Both the position numbers and the translations under genes were made by a program. Below, in pieces: positions 22,053 through 32,985 of a DNA stretch of 64,000 nucleotides. The stretch comes from Hyposmocoma kahamanoa (lineage: Eukaryota; Arthropoda; Insecta; Lepidoptera; Cosmopterigidae). Every line of letters begins with the position of its first letter. Position 1 is the first letter of the stretch. Below the pieces are notes generated by a model. That model searched no databases and had not been told where the DNA came from. It was given only the letters and a program-made list of their open reading frames with translations. The DNA is taken from NCBI RefSeq assembly GCF_003589595.1, contig NW_020654422.1:13876577-13940576 (forward strand), written 5' to 3'.

Positions 22053-22311
22053 CACTCATAATCTACTCATATATTGAACTAACCATGTCTTTCAGGATAC
22101 TCTCTATAGAGAGCCTACTAAATGTAGGCTTTGTAGAAGGTAGCACCAACAAACTTTAAAATTGAATAAAAACAGTAAAAATAAAATAATATAAAATTAA
22201 AAATTACAATTAAAAAGTCAATAAAAAGTTATAAAAATTAAACAAAATTTAAACAAAAGCCAAAATTCTTATTAAATTTACAAGTAATAACAATAAAATA
22301 ATTGTAGTTTA
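22053..22311. other. A-rich low-complexity sequence
   Basis: Long runs of AAATTAAAA-type words at 22140-22300, on the 3' side of the minus-strand LINE relic next to it; possibly its degenerate A-rich 3' region. Confidence 0.45.
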
Positions 22312-22605
22312 TTAATCTAACTCGATTGCCTCCATAGCCGGGACCACAGCGGGCGTGCTTATCACAACAATGCCAAATATAGGGGTAGCTATTATAGCCA
22401 GGACGATATTGGGGCTGGCCCGCGTTTTGCGCGTCGTTGTGTGGAAGCAGTCAGTGCGTACCGCCGCAAACATACCCGAGGCGCTACCGGAGCGGGGCAG
22501 CCCCAATAACGCCCTAAACGCATTGTCGAATTGCACACAGAGCATGCTGTATGCTTTTTGCGATTAGTTGGCCCACAGTGAGGTGCACTACGTACGTAAA
22601 AGAGT
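22312..22605 (-). pseudogene. LINE ORF2 C-terminal relic
   Basis: The minus frame 22545-22312 reads VQFDNAFRALLGLPRSGSAS, GMFAAVRTDCFHTTTRK and RASPNIVLAIIATPIFG. The motif NAFRxLLGLPRxxSASxMFAxARxDxF is a hallmark of the C-terminal part of one group of insect LINE reverse transcriptases. The upstream residues (SLWAN, stop, SQKAYSMLC) continue the homology through a stop codon near 22580. GC content is well above the surroundings. Catalytic domain absent. Confidence 0.75.
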
Positions 22606-22959
22606 GACACTTACCCATTGACTTACAATTATATGGACGTCGAGTCCGCGCTAAAAAGTGTCCGAACTTATAGGGCGTTAAAATCGTATACAGAGTGTCA
22701 TTCACGCTTTAGTCTTCGTTTGTTCGACTTATTTGTAAGTCAATGCATTTACACCTTTAATATTAGGTGTGCTGGCGACGACCGCATCAAGCTGTTTCCA
22801 TGTTAACAAGTGTGGCGACTCCCTTAAACTTTTTTTTGCAGGAGTACTTTTTTAATCTATGAGAAACCTATAAGTTCCCACTTTGCGTTTGTTCTTTGTA
22901 TCAATAATAATATCTAACTTGTGTGTTAAAGTTGTAATGAATGGATATTAAATTATTTT
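22606..22959. other. No recognisable feature
   Basis: Contains AAGTGTCCGAACTTATAGGG and a patch CATTGACTTACAA at 22615, but no second copy was seen. Confidence 0.4.
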
Positions 22960-23162
22960 TTTGTGAATTTACTACACCAGTTTATTATAATTATTAATAC
23001 TTCGTTCGTTCCGGCCGGATTCAAACCGACTTCTTCAAGCAAACGTGTACCAAACGGCACGGTTTTCTAAGTGTTCGATCTTTGTATTAATAATGATAAA
23101 AAACTAGTTGACTAATTTGGCAAAAAATAATTGAATCAATTCAACACAAATTTAATTACAGA
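22960..23162. mobile_element. SINE-B copy, head inverted relative to tail
   Basis: 22985-23066 is the tRNA-like head on the minus strand (GGCCGGATTCAAACCGACTT is its B-box arm). It is directly followed by the family tail on the plus strand (TTCTAAGTGTTCGATCTTTG, TATTAATAATGATAA, TAATTGAATCAATTCAACAC). A tail piece also lies on the other side (22965-22995). The inverted order implies a rearranged or double insertion. Confidence 0.65.
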
Positions 23163-23284
23163 TAATAGCGACATCTTTAGCCAAGATTATTGTCTGTAAA
23201 GTTACTTAACTGGGTGACGAAATATTTTCATAGATTTCTCATAGGTGGATTGAAAACCAGACAAAGATCCGACAAACAAGCACT

Positions 23285-23440
23285 TAGAAAAATTCGTAGT
23301 TCCACTGGTTCGTTCCGCGCTTAATTGAGATAGCCTCTGGAACGGTTTGCGTGAAGAGGTCGGTTCGAATCCGGCCGGATCGAAGGAAATTTTTCTAAGC
23401 GTTCGATATCTGTATTAATAATTATATTAATTTATTTTCA
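23285..23440 (+). mobile_element. SINE-B copy, tRNA-headed
   Basis: The head at 23310-23390 includes AGGTCGGTTCGAATCCGGCC (B-box), then GGATCGAAGGAAATTTTTCT and AAGCGTTCGATATCTGTATT. The A-box region CGCTTAATTGAG is decayed. The ends of the presumed acceptor stem still pair partly (CGTTCCG with CGGATCG). Confidence 0.75.
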
Positions 23441-24334
23441 CAAAAAAAAGAAAATCATGGTAGTAAAAACATCAAGACACTCAACCAAATAAATAAATAC
23501 GAATCCAACCTATTTATTTTAATTGTCATATGATATTGTGAAAACACATTTCACACATTTCATTTTTCCACTCAGACTCGCATTATTTTGACAAAGTAAG
23601 ACAGCGATGTAATAATTTCAAAAATAACTCATGGTTTCAAGATCTCTGCGACGTCCACAAAACTTCGGCAAAACGTAAAATAAGCATAAACGAGACTTAA
23701 ATTTAGCGAAACTGCCTTATATAACGCTCTGTGCTCGTAAACAAAAGATAAAACAGTCGTTGTGTCTGTACTTGAAACATTCAACAGAATCGGTGAGAGC
23801 CAAAAATGTAACAACATAATGGGTTCATAAGAATACTTGATATATTTCACTTTTTTTGTCCAAGGTAAGTAGACGTCGGTATAAAGTAAAAAACGTGGAT
23901 TATTATTATGCATACTTTGGTACGACCATTTTGTGTTATTAAATAACCGATCTTCTTAACAAATTTTTAAATAATTATTACGTGCGTGCTTTGTTTGTAT
24001 TACATTTTAGATAATGTAGTGGTGAACATGAAATATCTCAACAGTGAACTAGAAACACAAACCATTAGCTTCACAATCGTTTTATTTACTCTTTTTTTTA
24101 AATAATTTATTCAATTTCAAGTTTTACAAAAAGCGACTCTCCTTTATCGTTAGCCAAAAACTTTGCATGTTTACTCACCTAGCGATGAGCTCATAGGCTC
24201 TATACTTAAATTAACTTATTATTTACTAAAGTAACTAGTTCTAGAGCAGCGATTTTACATTTAAATAAGTACTATAAGAGGTTTCTTGATGTAGAACGAG
24301 CTCAACGTAGCTGGATTAAGGTCGCGCGCGCATA

Positions 24335-24336
<2 letters not shown>
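23441..24336. other. No recognisable feature
   Basis: AT-rich unassigned sequence; the minus frame 23913-23629 has no recognisable motif. Confidence 0.4.
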
Positions 24337-24377
<41 letters not shown>

Positions 24378-24388
24378 GCACGCAAACG

Positions 24389-24437
<49 letters not shown>

Positions 24438-24468
24438 ACACTCGCACTCACGCACGCACGCACACACT
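24337..24468. repeat. (CA)n microsatellite, compound with CACG units
   Basis: About 130 bases of CA repeat interrupted by (CACG)n and CAAA units, preceded by CGCGCGCG at 24324. The translation into a Cys/Val-rich frame is an artefact. Confidence 0.95.
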
Positions 24469-24489
24469 AATTAATAATAATTTTAAAGA

Positions 24490-24786
24490 TTTTATTATTA
24501 TTTATTATTATTATTACTGTATACATTCAAAATGACATTACAAACCACAAAAGATCGTGTCTCTTCTGAACAGTTTACATTTCCTGACATCACCCTCAAT
24601 GATTTCTATGTTATTCCCATAATCTAATTTTAATAATAAAGGAGCAGAGCCTGTACAGGTCGGGACCCACATCCCAGACGCCTGGCATTCTAAGACCACG
24701 CGGGCTTCACTTTCGTTCGAACCAAGCTTAGCAATATCAGATACATAGTACAGAATAGTAGAGTAATATCCCCCGTAATTCATCAA
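24490..24786 (-). repeat. Unassigned minus-strand open frame with ATT-repeat end
   Basis: The minus frame 24786-24538 (82 codons) contains LGSNESEARVVLECQASGMW and VPTCTGSAPLLLKLDYGNN. It ends close to an (ATT)n run at 24490-24520 that would be a simple-repeat 3' tail on that strand. The layout looks like a retroposed 3' end. I do not recognise the protein. Confidence 0.35.
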
Positions 24787-25699
24787 GCAAGGATTGGATT
24801 TCTAATTCTTCTGATTTCGTTCAATCTTCTGTTTTGTCTGCTCTAAATAAGGCTTTTAAACTAAAGCGAGAAAGCCTCTAAAATGGCACAATATCAATTA
24901 ACTACTTAAGGTGAAAAGGTGCTTAGCGGAATGACTGGACTGAATTTAAGACGGTTATTAAAACTTGAGTGTAGCCTTCAAAGAAATTGCTTTTAAACAT
25001 TAATTTCAAGGCTTTCACTTCTAAACTTCAATCGCAAGCATTTTATATATTCAAAATTTGTTTACGTTTTTTTATGGTTATGGTTAACCAACTACTAATA
25101 GGAAGTCGTAATATAGTCGTAACAATGCAGGTATCAAACTAACGATGAAATGCAAGCTAACGTACGTAACGACGACGTATGATAGGAAAAGCTATAATAC
25201 AATGTCATAGTCATGATTGTATTATTCCCAAGGGTGTCACACTGGGCGTCGGTTTGGTACTCTTACTATTTAACATTCATAAGTTTTGAGATTAATATCA
25301 GAAATCTACAAAGTAATGATTCTATATGTCGGTTCAATGTGCCACCACGAGATAAAATAAAATATTGCAAATCGTACGAAACGTAAATTGGAATGTTGTT
25401 TGGTGTATTAATAATAAGGTAGGTACTTTAATTACCTGTTCACAAAACTGGATGTTGGTTTTACCATACGAAAAAAAAAACGTTTCACTACCAATGTCGT
25501 CAAACATTGCCTTAAACTTTCATGATTTTCACACCTTATTTGACTGTAAACATCGGGTCTTAATCGCGTATAAAAGTATAGCTCGACAAGTCGCCAGATA
25601 TCGTAAGTGTTGTGTGTCGGGCTAATGACAACCCTTGTGCACAAATAAATAATGAATACTAAGTACGAGTAATAGAAAAACATGCACGTCTAGAAAATG
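24787..25699. other. No recognisable feature
   Basis: AT-rich unassigned sequence. Confidence 0.4.
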
Positions 25700-25815
25700 T
25701 TGACACCCGCCTCTCCAGTCTCTTCGAGACAATGGACGTTGTAACACATCCGAAACGTCAAACTAAATTTAATAAATTTAATGTAAATACGCGATTAATT
25801 CCGATTTAAAAAATC
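25700..25815. mobile_element. M4-like fragment
   Basis: Contains GTAACACATCCGAAACGTCA, TGTAAATACGCGATTAATTC and CGATTTAAA, resembling the CGAAACGTT and CGCGATTTA blocks of the M4 family. Only one arm is present. Confidence 0.5.
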
Positions 25816-26199
25816 TAATAATAGGGATTATATAGTAGTTTATTCTTTTTCAAAAAGAGTGTCCATGAGCATCTTTTAAATTGTGTGTCACAGCGATTAT
25901 CATCATCACCTTCTGTTATTGTATGTATCGTATATACGTGTATACATTAGGTTTGTATGTTATATTCCTCAAAGGTTGACTGGTAGAGAATGCTTTTAGC
26001 ACTAAATCCGTCTTTTATACCATTATGTGTTGTGGTCAATTAAGTTTAATAAATTAATAAATAAAATATAATGTTCAAAGAGAGGTATGTAAATGTACAT
26101 TGCTTTTTTTCAATAATAAAATGTAAGTAATTGAAAAAGTATTAAATTACTCCACTAGTTTGTTTATAAACTTCGGGTTTAATAAGACAAAAAATAGGT
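25816..26199. other. No recognisable feature
   Basis: AT-rich unassigned sequence. Confidence 0.4.
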
Positions 26200-26575
26200 A
26201 TAAGTCCTTTACAACTCGAGTCGTTTAAGTCTTTTAAGTCGTTTGTCTTTTAAGTCGTTTAAGTCTTTTGAGTCTTTTACTAAAACGACTGAGTGTTTTT
26301 AATAAAAACTCGAACCCCCAGTCTTTAAGAGTCGAGTCCCGTAAAATGGAGTCGAGTCGTTATAAAACGCTTTAAAAGAGTCAGGATCGTATTCCAGAAC
26401 TCTACTCAATACTCAAGTCAGGACTTGAGTATTGCAGTGAGCACTGATAATCATACTCAAGTCCTTGCCATTAGGATCGTATTTCCAGTGCTTGAAATCA
26501 TACTCAAGTCTACTCAAATCCTGACTTGAGCATTGAGTAGAGTTCTGGAATACGAGCATGAGTCTCTTTCATCAC
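26200..26575. mobile_element. M6: inverted-repeat element built of ACTCAAGTC and TTTAAGTC words
   Basis: The left portion (26215-26300) is a run of GTCGTTTAAGTCTTTTAAGT units. Inverted arms at 26387-26432 (CGTATTCCAGAACTCTACTC, AATACTCAAGTCAGGACTTG) and 26515-26558 (inverted: CGTATTCCAGAACTCTACTC, AATGCTCAAGTCAGGATTTG) enclose two copies of ATCATACTCAAGTC. No coding content. Confidence 0.7.
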
Positions 26576-26577
26576 TA

Positions 26578-26960
26578 GTTCGATCTTTGAATTAATAATT
26601 TTAATTTTAGTAGCGGTAGAGCTCCTTGTGTAAGAGTTCGTCCAGGGAAGTACTGCCACCTTATTTATTTCTGCCGCCATGCAGTAATATCAGCATTACT
26701 GTGTTCCGGTTTTGAAGGGTAAGGGTGCTGGTGAAATTACAAGCACATGGGCCTTGTCAATTTACGTCTCAGTGTGACGGGCGCAGTGGCAGTGTGCCTC
26801 AGATCTTTGCAATTTAAAGAGCTGAGTGGCACTGCAACTGTTATGGACAGGCGTGTAACTTACCATCAGGCGCACGACTTATTCGTCCCGTCGCTTGATA
26901 CTGTAAAAACAAATTATAAAGTAATTTCACAAAAAAAAATTGAATACAAATTGAATTATA
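26578..26960 (+). mobile_element. SINE-B tail interrupted by a SINE-A
   Basis: GTTCGATCTTTGAATTAATA at 26579 and AATTATAAAGTAATTTCACA, AAAAATTGAATACAAATTG at 26909-26958 match the continuous SINE-B tail at 42.8 kb once SINE-A copy 6 is removed. This gives a relative age: SINE-B first, SINE-A later. Confidence 0.65.
26608..26908 (+). mobile_element. SINE-A copy 6, full length
   Basis: From TAGTAGCGGTAGAGCTCCTT through GAGTTCGTCCAGGGAAGTAC, ATGCAGTAATATCAGCATTA and GCAGTGGCAGTGTGCC to CGTCCCGTCGCTTGATACTG and a run of A. A complete unit, about 300 bases. Confidence 0.85.
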
Positions 26961-28564
26961 GTATTAAATTATCAGCTATAATTTAAACCACGCCTCCGTC
27001 AAATAACACGCAAAGAATAATGATTGCCAAACTTTCCATTCATCGCTAGGAATCCACAAACTGCCAAAGAGGGCGCGATGAAAAGTTTCGGAGACTTACT
27101 AATCCAATTTGGTCCCAATATTACTTATGAGAGAATCACTTTATGAGAGATTACTACTGAACATTATTGAGTAAGTTTCAAAGTGTATTATTGTTCTTTA
27201 TTAGGGTAAGTAAACTGTTGCTTTTATTACCCTTCTTCAAAAGAATGTTAATGATTTTATTGCGTAGTCCTTGCACACACGCTTCATTGTGAATTTTCAT
27301 AAAATATTTTTTTCTTTGTTTTCACTGCAGTGCATGAGGTAATGAGAGAGCATTGGAGTACTAATGAAAATATATATCTTGAAATTCAAATAGTTAATAT
27401 ATAACTAGCTGTTGCCGTCGACTTCGTGCTAGTAAAACTTTTACATGCATTATGAGGGTTATTAGTAAAATATTAACAATCTCGCAAGACTATACCATAT
27501 TACTAACATCATAAATAACTTTTAATAATTTATCAAATTTTACTTTCGTAAAAGAAAAATATTTAAATAGATCCCTCTAACCGGTGGTAAGTTTCTTTAG
27601 TAACAAAGGAAAGCCCTAACGTAAGGTCCGTCCAAAGAAAAACAGGTCAAAACAGGTTAGAGAGAACGCTTGCACGGTGCGGGTCGGGCGCGTGTCAGGT
27701 CGGGAACACGGCGGGTCTAATTCTGTGTATTTATATGCGGACGCGATCCGGGCGCACGTGATAGTATTTATATTTTATAGTCAATATAATTGGGCGTTAA
27801 CTAAGGCCATCTACAAATTCATGTAAAATGTATAAGTATGGCCACCAGGTTTCTCGTAAAAAAAATAGGTGCCTCTGTAAGTCCCTTATTTTAAACGAAA
27901 CTTGTGAAATAAGGTTACTTTCCTAAAATACATAATATTCTGTCATTTTAATGGTTTCATAATTCTCGTTTGAATTAATAATGACTATCTGAAATACATC
28001 TCAATTTATCTGTTATAGTTTCATCATTGCATTTTGAAAGGTTGCCTTTTTGATCACCTTCCATTGTGGACTGTTATATTATGGTTTTTAAAATTAATGA
28101 TATTTTGTGAATTAAGATAACTACGACGTGGATAAATCGTGGCTACACCTATTAAAACATTCTTGAAGTTTTTACTTTACATCTTAGTACCGTATAATAT
28201 TTTTATTATTAAACGTTCAACCAAGTGTACTGAACAATGTTGCTCTGTGAATTTCATAGAATTTTAACATCATTATAATACAATCTAGTAATTAGTAGAC
28301 ACAAATGGGATTTTGTATAGGTAACACACGCGCCCGCGCGTGTGTGTTGTCGTCCATATAATACTCGGAATTACCCGCATCTTCTTTCTATGTGTTTCAT
28401 GCCTTACTATCAAATACAGATGTAAATAGTATAACAAAAAAATTGAAAGTTTTATTTTTTGGTAAATTTATTGTTTTGAGAAAAATCATAATACAAAAGT
28501 TGTTGTTCACGATGTTATTACAAAATATATCATGTGCGTATATTATATATTAAATAACATCACA
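26961..28564. other. Mostly unassigned; GC-rich patch
   Basis: A GC-rich patch at 27665-27765 (GTGCGGGTCGGGCGCGTGTC) contrasts with the AT-rich surroundings but has no open frame. A short palindrome ACACACGCGCCCGCGCGTGT lies at 28324-28346. Confidence 0.4.
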
Positions 28565-28702
28565 TACGTTGCTCTGTAGCTAAAGCACTTGTGCTAAGGG
28601 AATCAGACCCGAGACAATATAGAAAAGTTGGTTTTCTACACTGACCCGGCCGGGGATCGAACCCAGGACCTCAGAGAAGAATCGACCACAGAGGCCGTCA
28701 AA
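28565..28702 (-). mobile_element. SINE-D copy 3, head partly deleted
   Basis: On the minus strand: GGTCCTGGGTTCGATCCCCG (B-box), GGCCGGGTCAGTGTAGAAAA and TATTGTCTCGGGTCTGATTC, with TGGTCGATTC left from the A-box side. The middle of the head is missing. Confidence 0.75.
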
Positions 28703-29139
28703 TCAGTTTATTAATGAGATAGCGGGATAGAATTGAATGGTAAAACCAGTTCAAGTAATTTCGACATCATCAATCTCACTACTGGGCACGACAATCCTCT
28801 GAACAAAAAGTTTTAGGTCTTCGTTCATCACGCTGACCCAAAGCGAATTGGAACATCACACTTTTCTGAGTTTCATGAGCCTATTACAGGTATTAATTTT
28901 CAATTTATACGTTATTAAGCTGCTTTGTGCACCATTAATTGTCCTTCGCCTGTAACTACGCAATAATTTGTAAGGGTGCCATGAAGAGATCGCTGTCTAA
29001 AGATAAAGCCGCCGATTGTACCTTTCACTATGTATTTGTATCGTCACTGTTTTATTTTGTATGCAATAAAGCCCACTCTACCTTATCTTGTTATGATGTT
29101 TTGCTTTATCGTTTGTTTGTGATATTGAGTGATAAAAGC

Positions 29140-29345
29140 TATAATATCTTCGCCTTACTTTCTCAAACTCACATCTTATAAAGAGTGATTATTTAGGAGA
29201 TGGCAAAACTTTCTATTTATTTTAAATTTCTGATCAGTTTCAAAACTGAGCAGTTGGCGTATTAGGGAAAATGGCGAGTGGTCCCCTAATTCGTTAATTT
29301 GAATTGAATGCATTACTCTAAGAAAAGGTAAAGTGTGTGAATATG
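29140..29345. mobile_element. M8 copy 1, right arm missing
   Basis: CGCCTTACTTTCTCAAACTC, ACATCTTATAAAGAGTGATT and CTATTTATTTTAAATTTCTG match the left two thirds of the TIR element at 45.30 kb. The right inverted arm is not found. Confidence 0.65.
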
Positions 29346-29589
29346 AAACTTTTATCATTTTTCATCATAAGTATGTCTTCCTCTTCAGTTTGTTGTGCTT
29401 TAAGCAGGGTCTACAATAATCTGTTAAAATATCAACCCACCACCTTGTAAAACGTTATAGAAAATAATAAAGTATTGAAATTCAAATAATAAATAAATAA
29501 TCATACCTACACTTAATATCTCTGTTAACAAATTATGTTCCAGTTCAAAATGTATCTTATTACATATAACTGTAATTTGTTACACACCC

Positions 29590-29873
29590 TTAACGCCCAG
29601 TTACACGAGGCGAAAGTTATCGCACGGCCGCCGCGCGGCGACCGCCCGGTTACCACGTCTTCATGTACATTAATGGCGAATCTGAATTCTATTTGCTAGG
29701 GAACAACATTTAAATTCCTCTGAATGATACAACGACTCATTAAGTTAAAAGGTAAAGGCTAAATAAATAGATCGTATTTTGCCATGACAGACGCACGCTG
29801 TTGCTACGCGGCGGCAACGCGGTCTCGGCGGAACGCGATGAAATTAGTGTCGAATAAATGCGCCTTTACTTAA
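29590..29873. mobile_element. M5 copy 2: TTAA-flanked TIR element, 276 bp
   Basis: TTAA at 29590-29593 and at 29870-29873 bracket a GC-rich-ended element. The left end is CGCCCAGTTACACGAGGCGA with GCACGGCCGCCGCGCGGCGA. The right end, read on the opposite strand, is GGCGCATTTATTCGACACTA with GTTGCCGCCGCGTAGCAACA. Imperfect inverted ends plus TTAA suggest a piggyBac-type target preference, though the termini do not look like canonical piggyBac ends. Confidence 0.65.
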
Positions 29874-31355
29874 GGCATCACGTGTATACACCTACACACA
29901 CTTATGTATATGTAACGGAGCACTAGGTAAACTCCCAAAATAATACAGGGACTTATCAAAAGCCTGGAAGGTTATCTTACTTTTTTATTGTAGATCTAAT
30001 TTGATAATAAGAATGTTAGTGATATAGCCCACAGTGAAAATTAAACTCTGGTCATCCTACAAAGAAGATAAGCTTTCTCCCGTCTATGCTTATTTTTTTG
30101 TTTTTAAATAATTTACGACGATTTTAATAATCATAGCGTCATTTTAGCATCATCATAGATAACATTATTCTCATGATATTGCCGGTGAATCAATTCGCAA
30201 ACGATAACTTTTATTACAACGGGCATTAAAATGACTCGCAAAATTTCATGACAAGAGAAATATTTCTGGGATTTTACGTCTTAAGTTAAGACATTTAGCG
30301 TTTATGATTGTGCTTTTGAGTGGTTTGCAAGACTGTACAGATCATAACAATAAAAACAGCAAATAAAGCCGCTAGTATGCTATTTATCATTGTATTTTTG
30401 ACGTGAAATTAACAGTATTTCATTGATTCGTATATTTCATTTCGTTAATTTGTTATGATGGTGTTTAATCTGCAATTGTTACGTGCTTGCCATAAAATAT
30501 TTATTTGCGTAAATTAATAAAAAAAGATCAAAAAGACCCGGTTCAAATCAAAAGCGTCACGAATGCGCGTTTTGATAATGAGTATTGAGTAAAACGTTAA
30601 ACGCGCGACAGAATGTGAGCAATTTGTCTAGTTGTAAGCACGCGTTCTATATTAATATCAAAATTTCAACAAATTGGACATATGTTTGTAACGAGAGTAG
30701 GTGTTACCAGGAAAGTGCTTTGAATTTGTGTTTGGATGACTCGTCACGCGTAGGTGGTGGAATATTATTCCAGCATTTTGAAGCCGAACATTTAAAATTA
30801 CCCCTAAATGTTGTAGATCTATGTTGCGGTACAATAAGTAATCATGCCCGTACTTTTACACAAATACCGTACGTTTACCTTTTATACACATGACCGTACT
30901 TTTGTACAGATATTATGATAATATTTGCCATTTTTCTAAAATCTAGTCGCATGTTGAGTCTCAATAAGTATGTCAGTGGAATGGCACTGATGGCATTCAG
31001 TCATTCAATAACTAATGATCTATCATGCCTTTCTAAGCCTTAGTAGACGAGGAAATAAAATGCAGCTGTAATTTCGTGTGGTGATCGATCGTGTTAACAG
31101 AGAGTGCACTGTACTGTACTTTACAAATTGACTTATATATACTTGGCGAGGCGCCGTCTGACGCCTTAGATGTACACTATTATAGATTATTTTACTAGCG
31201 CCATCTAGCGAGCGGCCACAGACATGTGTGGTTATCTAGTGCACTAGGTAACTGACATAAGACAACGCGACACAATGCCGCGGCGGAGTGTTAGCAGAGG
31301 CTCACTAAATGTATGTCGCTGCTAACACCTACTATTGAAATTACTATGCATTATC
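29874..31355. other. No recognisable feature
   Basis: AT-rich. The plus frame 30585-30893 (102 codons) is the longest here, but I recognise no domain. CGTACTTTTACACA and CGTACTTTTGTACA repeat at 30850 and 30896. Confidence 0.4.
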
Positions 31356-32190
31356 TTAATTTGTATCTTGCTTATCGTAAAAACGTATACAGTTCCCCAT
31401 AAAAGAGTTGTTTACCTCGGTTAAACGAAATCGTGGTACCATGAGTTTGGACTTAGCTCTAAGGTTAATATTATGGATATCTTCTTTCTTATTGAAATTA
31501 TGTATATTTTTACGAGCATATAAAATATTTGAGTAAATGTACTGTGATGCCACAGTCATGATACCAGTCTCCTTAATCTTTTCTCTGAGAGAAACCCGAG
31601 AGCCTAGACGGTACACAGAACGAATCGCTCGTTTTTGCAATACAAATATGGTTTGAATATCTGCCGCTTTACCCCACATGAGAATCCCGTAGGACATTAT
31701 ACTATGGAAGTAACTAAAGTAAACTAGTCTAGCAGTACTAACATCGGTAAGCTTACGTATTCTGCGGACTGCGTATGCAGCGGAGCTTAACCTGCTGGCC
31801 AGGGAAGATATATGTGGAAACCATTGAAGTTTACTATCTAAGGTCACTCCCAAGAAGACTGCTTTATTAACAAAGTCTAACTTTCTCCGTTTATTTCTAT
31901 GCTTGGACTAGTCAATTTTACGTTAGGTAATTCAAATTTAACACATTTTGTCTTCTTGGCATTAAGCAATAAATTGTTAGCATTAAACGAATAAACTACC
32001 TTAGAGAGGGTATTATTAATATGGTCATAGTTAATGTCATGTCTGTCTGTTTTAAAAATCAAGGATGTGTCATTAGCAAACAACACTATTTCGCAATGGT
32101 CCTTAACAAAGAATGGCAGATCATTAATATAAATCAGAAATAAGAAAGGCCCAAGTATTGAGCCCTGTGGAATGCCCATTTTTACCGGAG
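31356..32190 (-). pseudogene. LINE reverse transcriptase relic (CR1/Jockey-like), 5'-truncated
   Basis: The minus strand from 32190 reads [20 protein letters not shown] with NDLPFFVKD (reverse transcriptase motif B). Then FANDTSLIF, where the catalytic box is A-N-D instead of A-D-D, and [17 protein letters not shown] (motifs D-E). A second frame, 31853-31356, supplies the thumb and C-terminus: GVTLDSKLQWFPHISSLASR, YFHSIMSYGILMWGKAADIQ, FVLQKRAIRSVYRLGSR and SKLMVPRFRLTEVNNSF. A frame break or stop between about 31875 and 31855 separates the two. The N-terminal endonuclease and motifs 0-A are absent. The D-to-N change in the active site and the frame break make it inactive. Confidence 0.9.
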
Positions 32191-32278
32191 AACCCAAAAC
32201 TAAAAATATTTCTATGAAAAACCCCAAAACCCAAAACCCAAAACAAAAACCCAAAACTAAAAATATTTCTATGAAAAA
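32191..32278. repeat. AACCCAAAA repeat with 30-bp direct duplication at the LINE 5' edge
   Basis: The segment AACCCAAAACTAAAAATATT plus TCTATGAAAA occurs at 32191-32220 and again at 32248-32277, with CCAAAACCCAAAACCC between them. It sits exactly at the truncated 5' end of the LINE. Confidence 0.8.
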
Positions 32279-32589
32279 AAATCCTCAAATTCTAATGGTC
32301 ATGGATCACTTCTCTATAACTGCCTACGTCCAATTCTTTTTATAAATAAAAAACTTTCTTATTGTATACAAACAACAAATATATGAATTGATACAAGCAC
32401 AACTCTTCAAGACAAACCATAAAAGAATAAGACAAATGGATGGATAGTAAAAACAAAGAAAATTTACTATCCATCGATCATGTTGTATTTCCAATATCAT
32501 TGATGAATATTTACAGCGTGTCCTACAATTTAATCTGACTGAGTATCTAACTCGAAAATAGATAATAATTTTGTAGCCTATCCGTAGTG

Positions 32590-32985
32590 AAATTATAAGA
32601 GATGATAAAAGATGATAAGAAAGACTCTAACAAATAATATAAAATGTACAATTATTATAATACACTTACAATTAAATAGGACAATACACTTTACCTACCC
32701 CAAAGTTATATGTATATAACTATACATATATAATTTAATAGTAATCGACGTGAAGTTTTACAGTACGTAAATGAAGGTGAGTTGTGATTTAAGGCCACGT
32801 CCTCTCGTTTCAAGAATTTTGATGGTAATGACGACGGGTACAACAAACGTCAGAAAAGGGAATGAAAAGGGAATTCGAGAATTATTCAAAATTTTAAAAA
32901 TACACTTATTTTTAAAACTCAAGAGCTGAAGTGATAATAAAAAGGTGGAATGACGATAAAAGAGGTCAGTATCGTCGCAATATGA
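32590..32985 (+). repeat. R2 copy 1: unnamed ~390-bp repeat
   Basis: Collinear with 35.50-35.86 kb: GTAATCGACGTGAAGTTTTA, GGCCACGTCCTCTCGTTTCA, AATTTTGATGGTAATGACGA, GGGAATTCGAGAA, AAAGGTGGAATGACGATAAA and GAGGTCAGTATCGTCGCA. No open frame runs through both copies. Confidence 0.75.

Noticed and set aside
24261..24467. Open frame with Cys/Val repeats on the minus strand
   Set aside because: It is the translation of a (CA)n/(CACG)n microsatellite.
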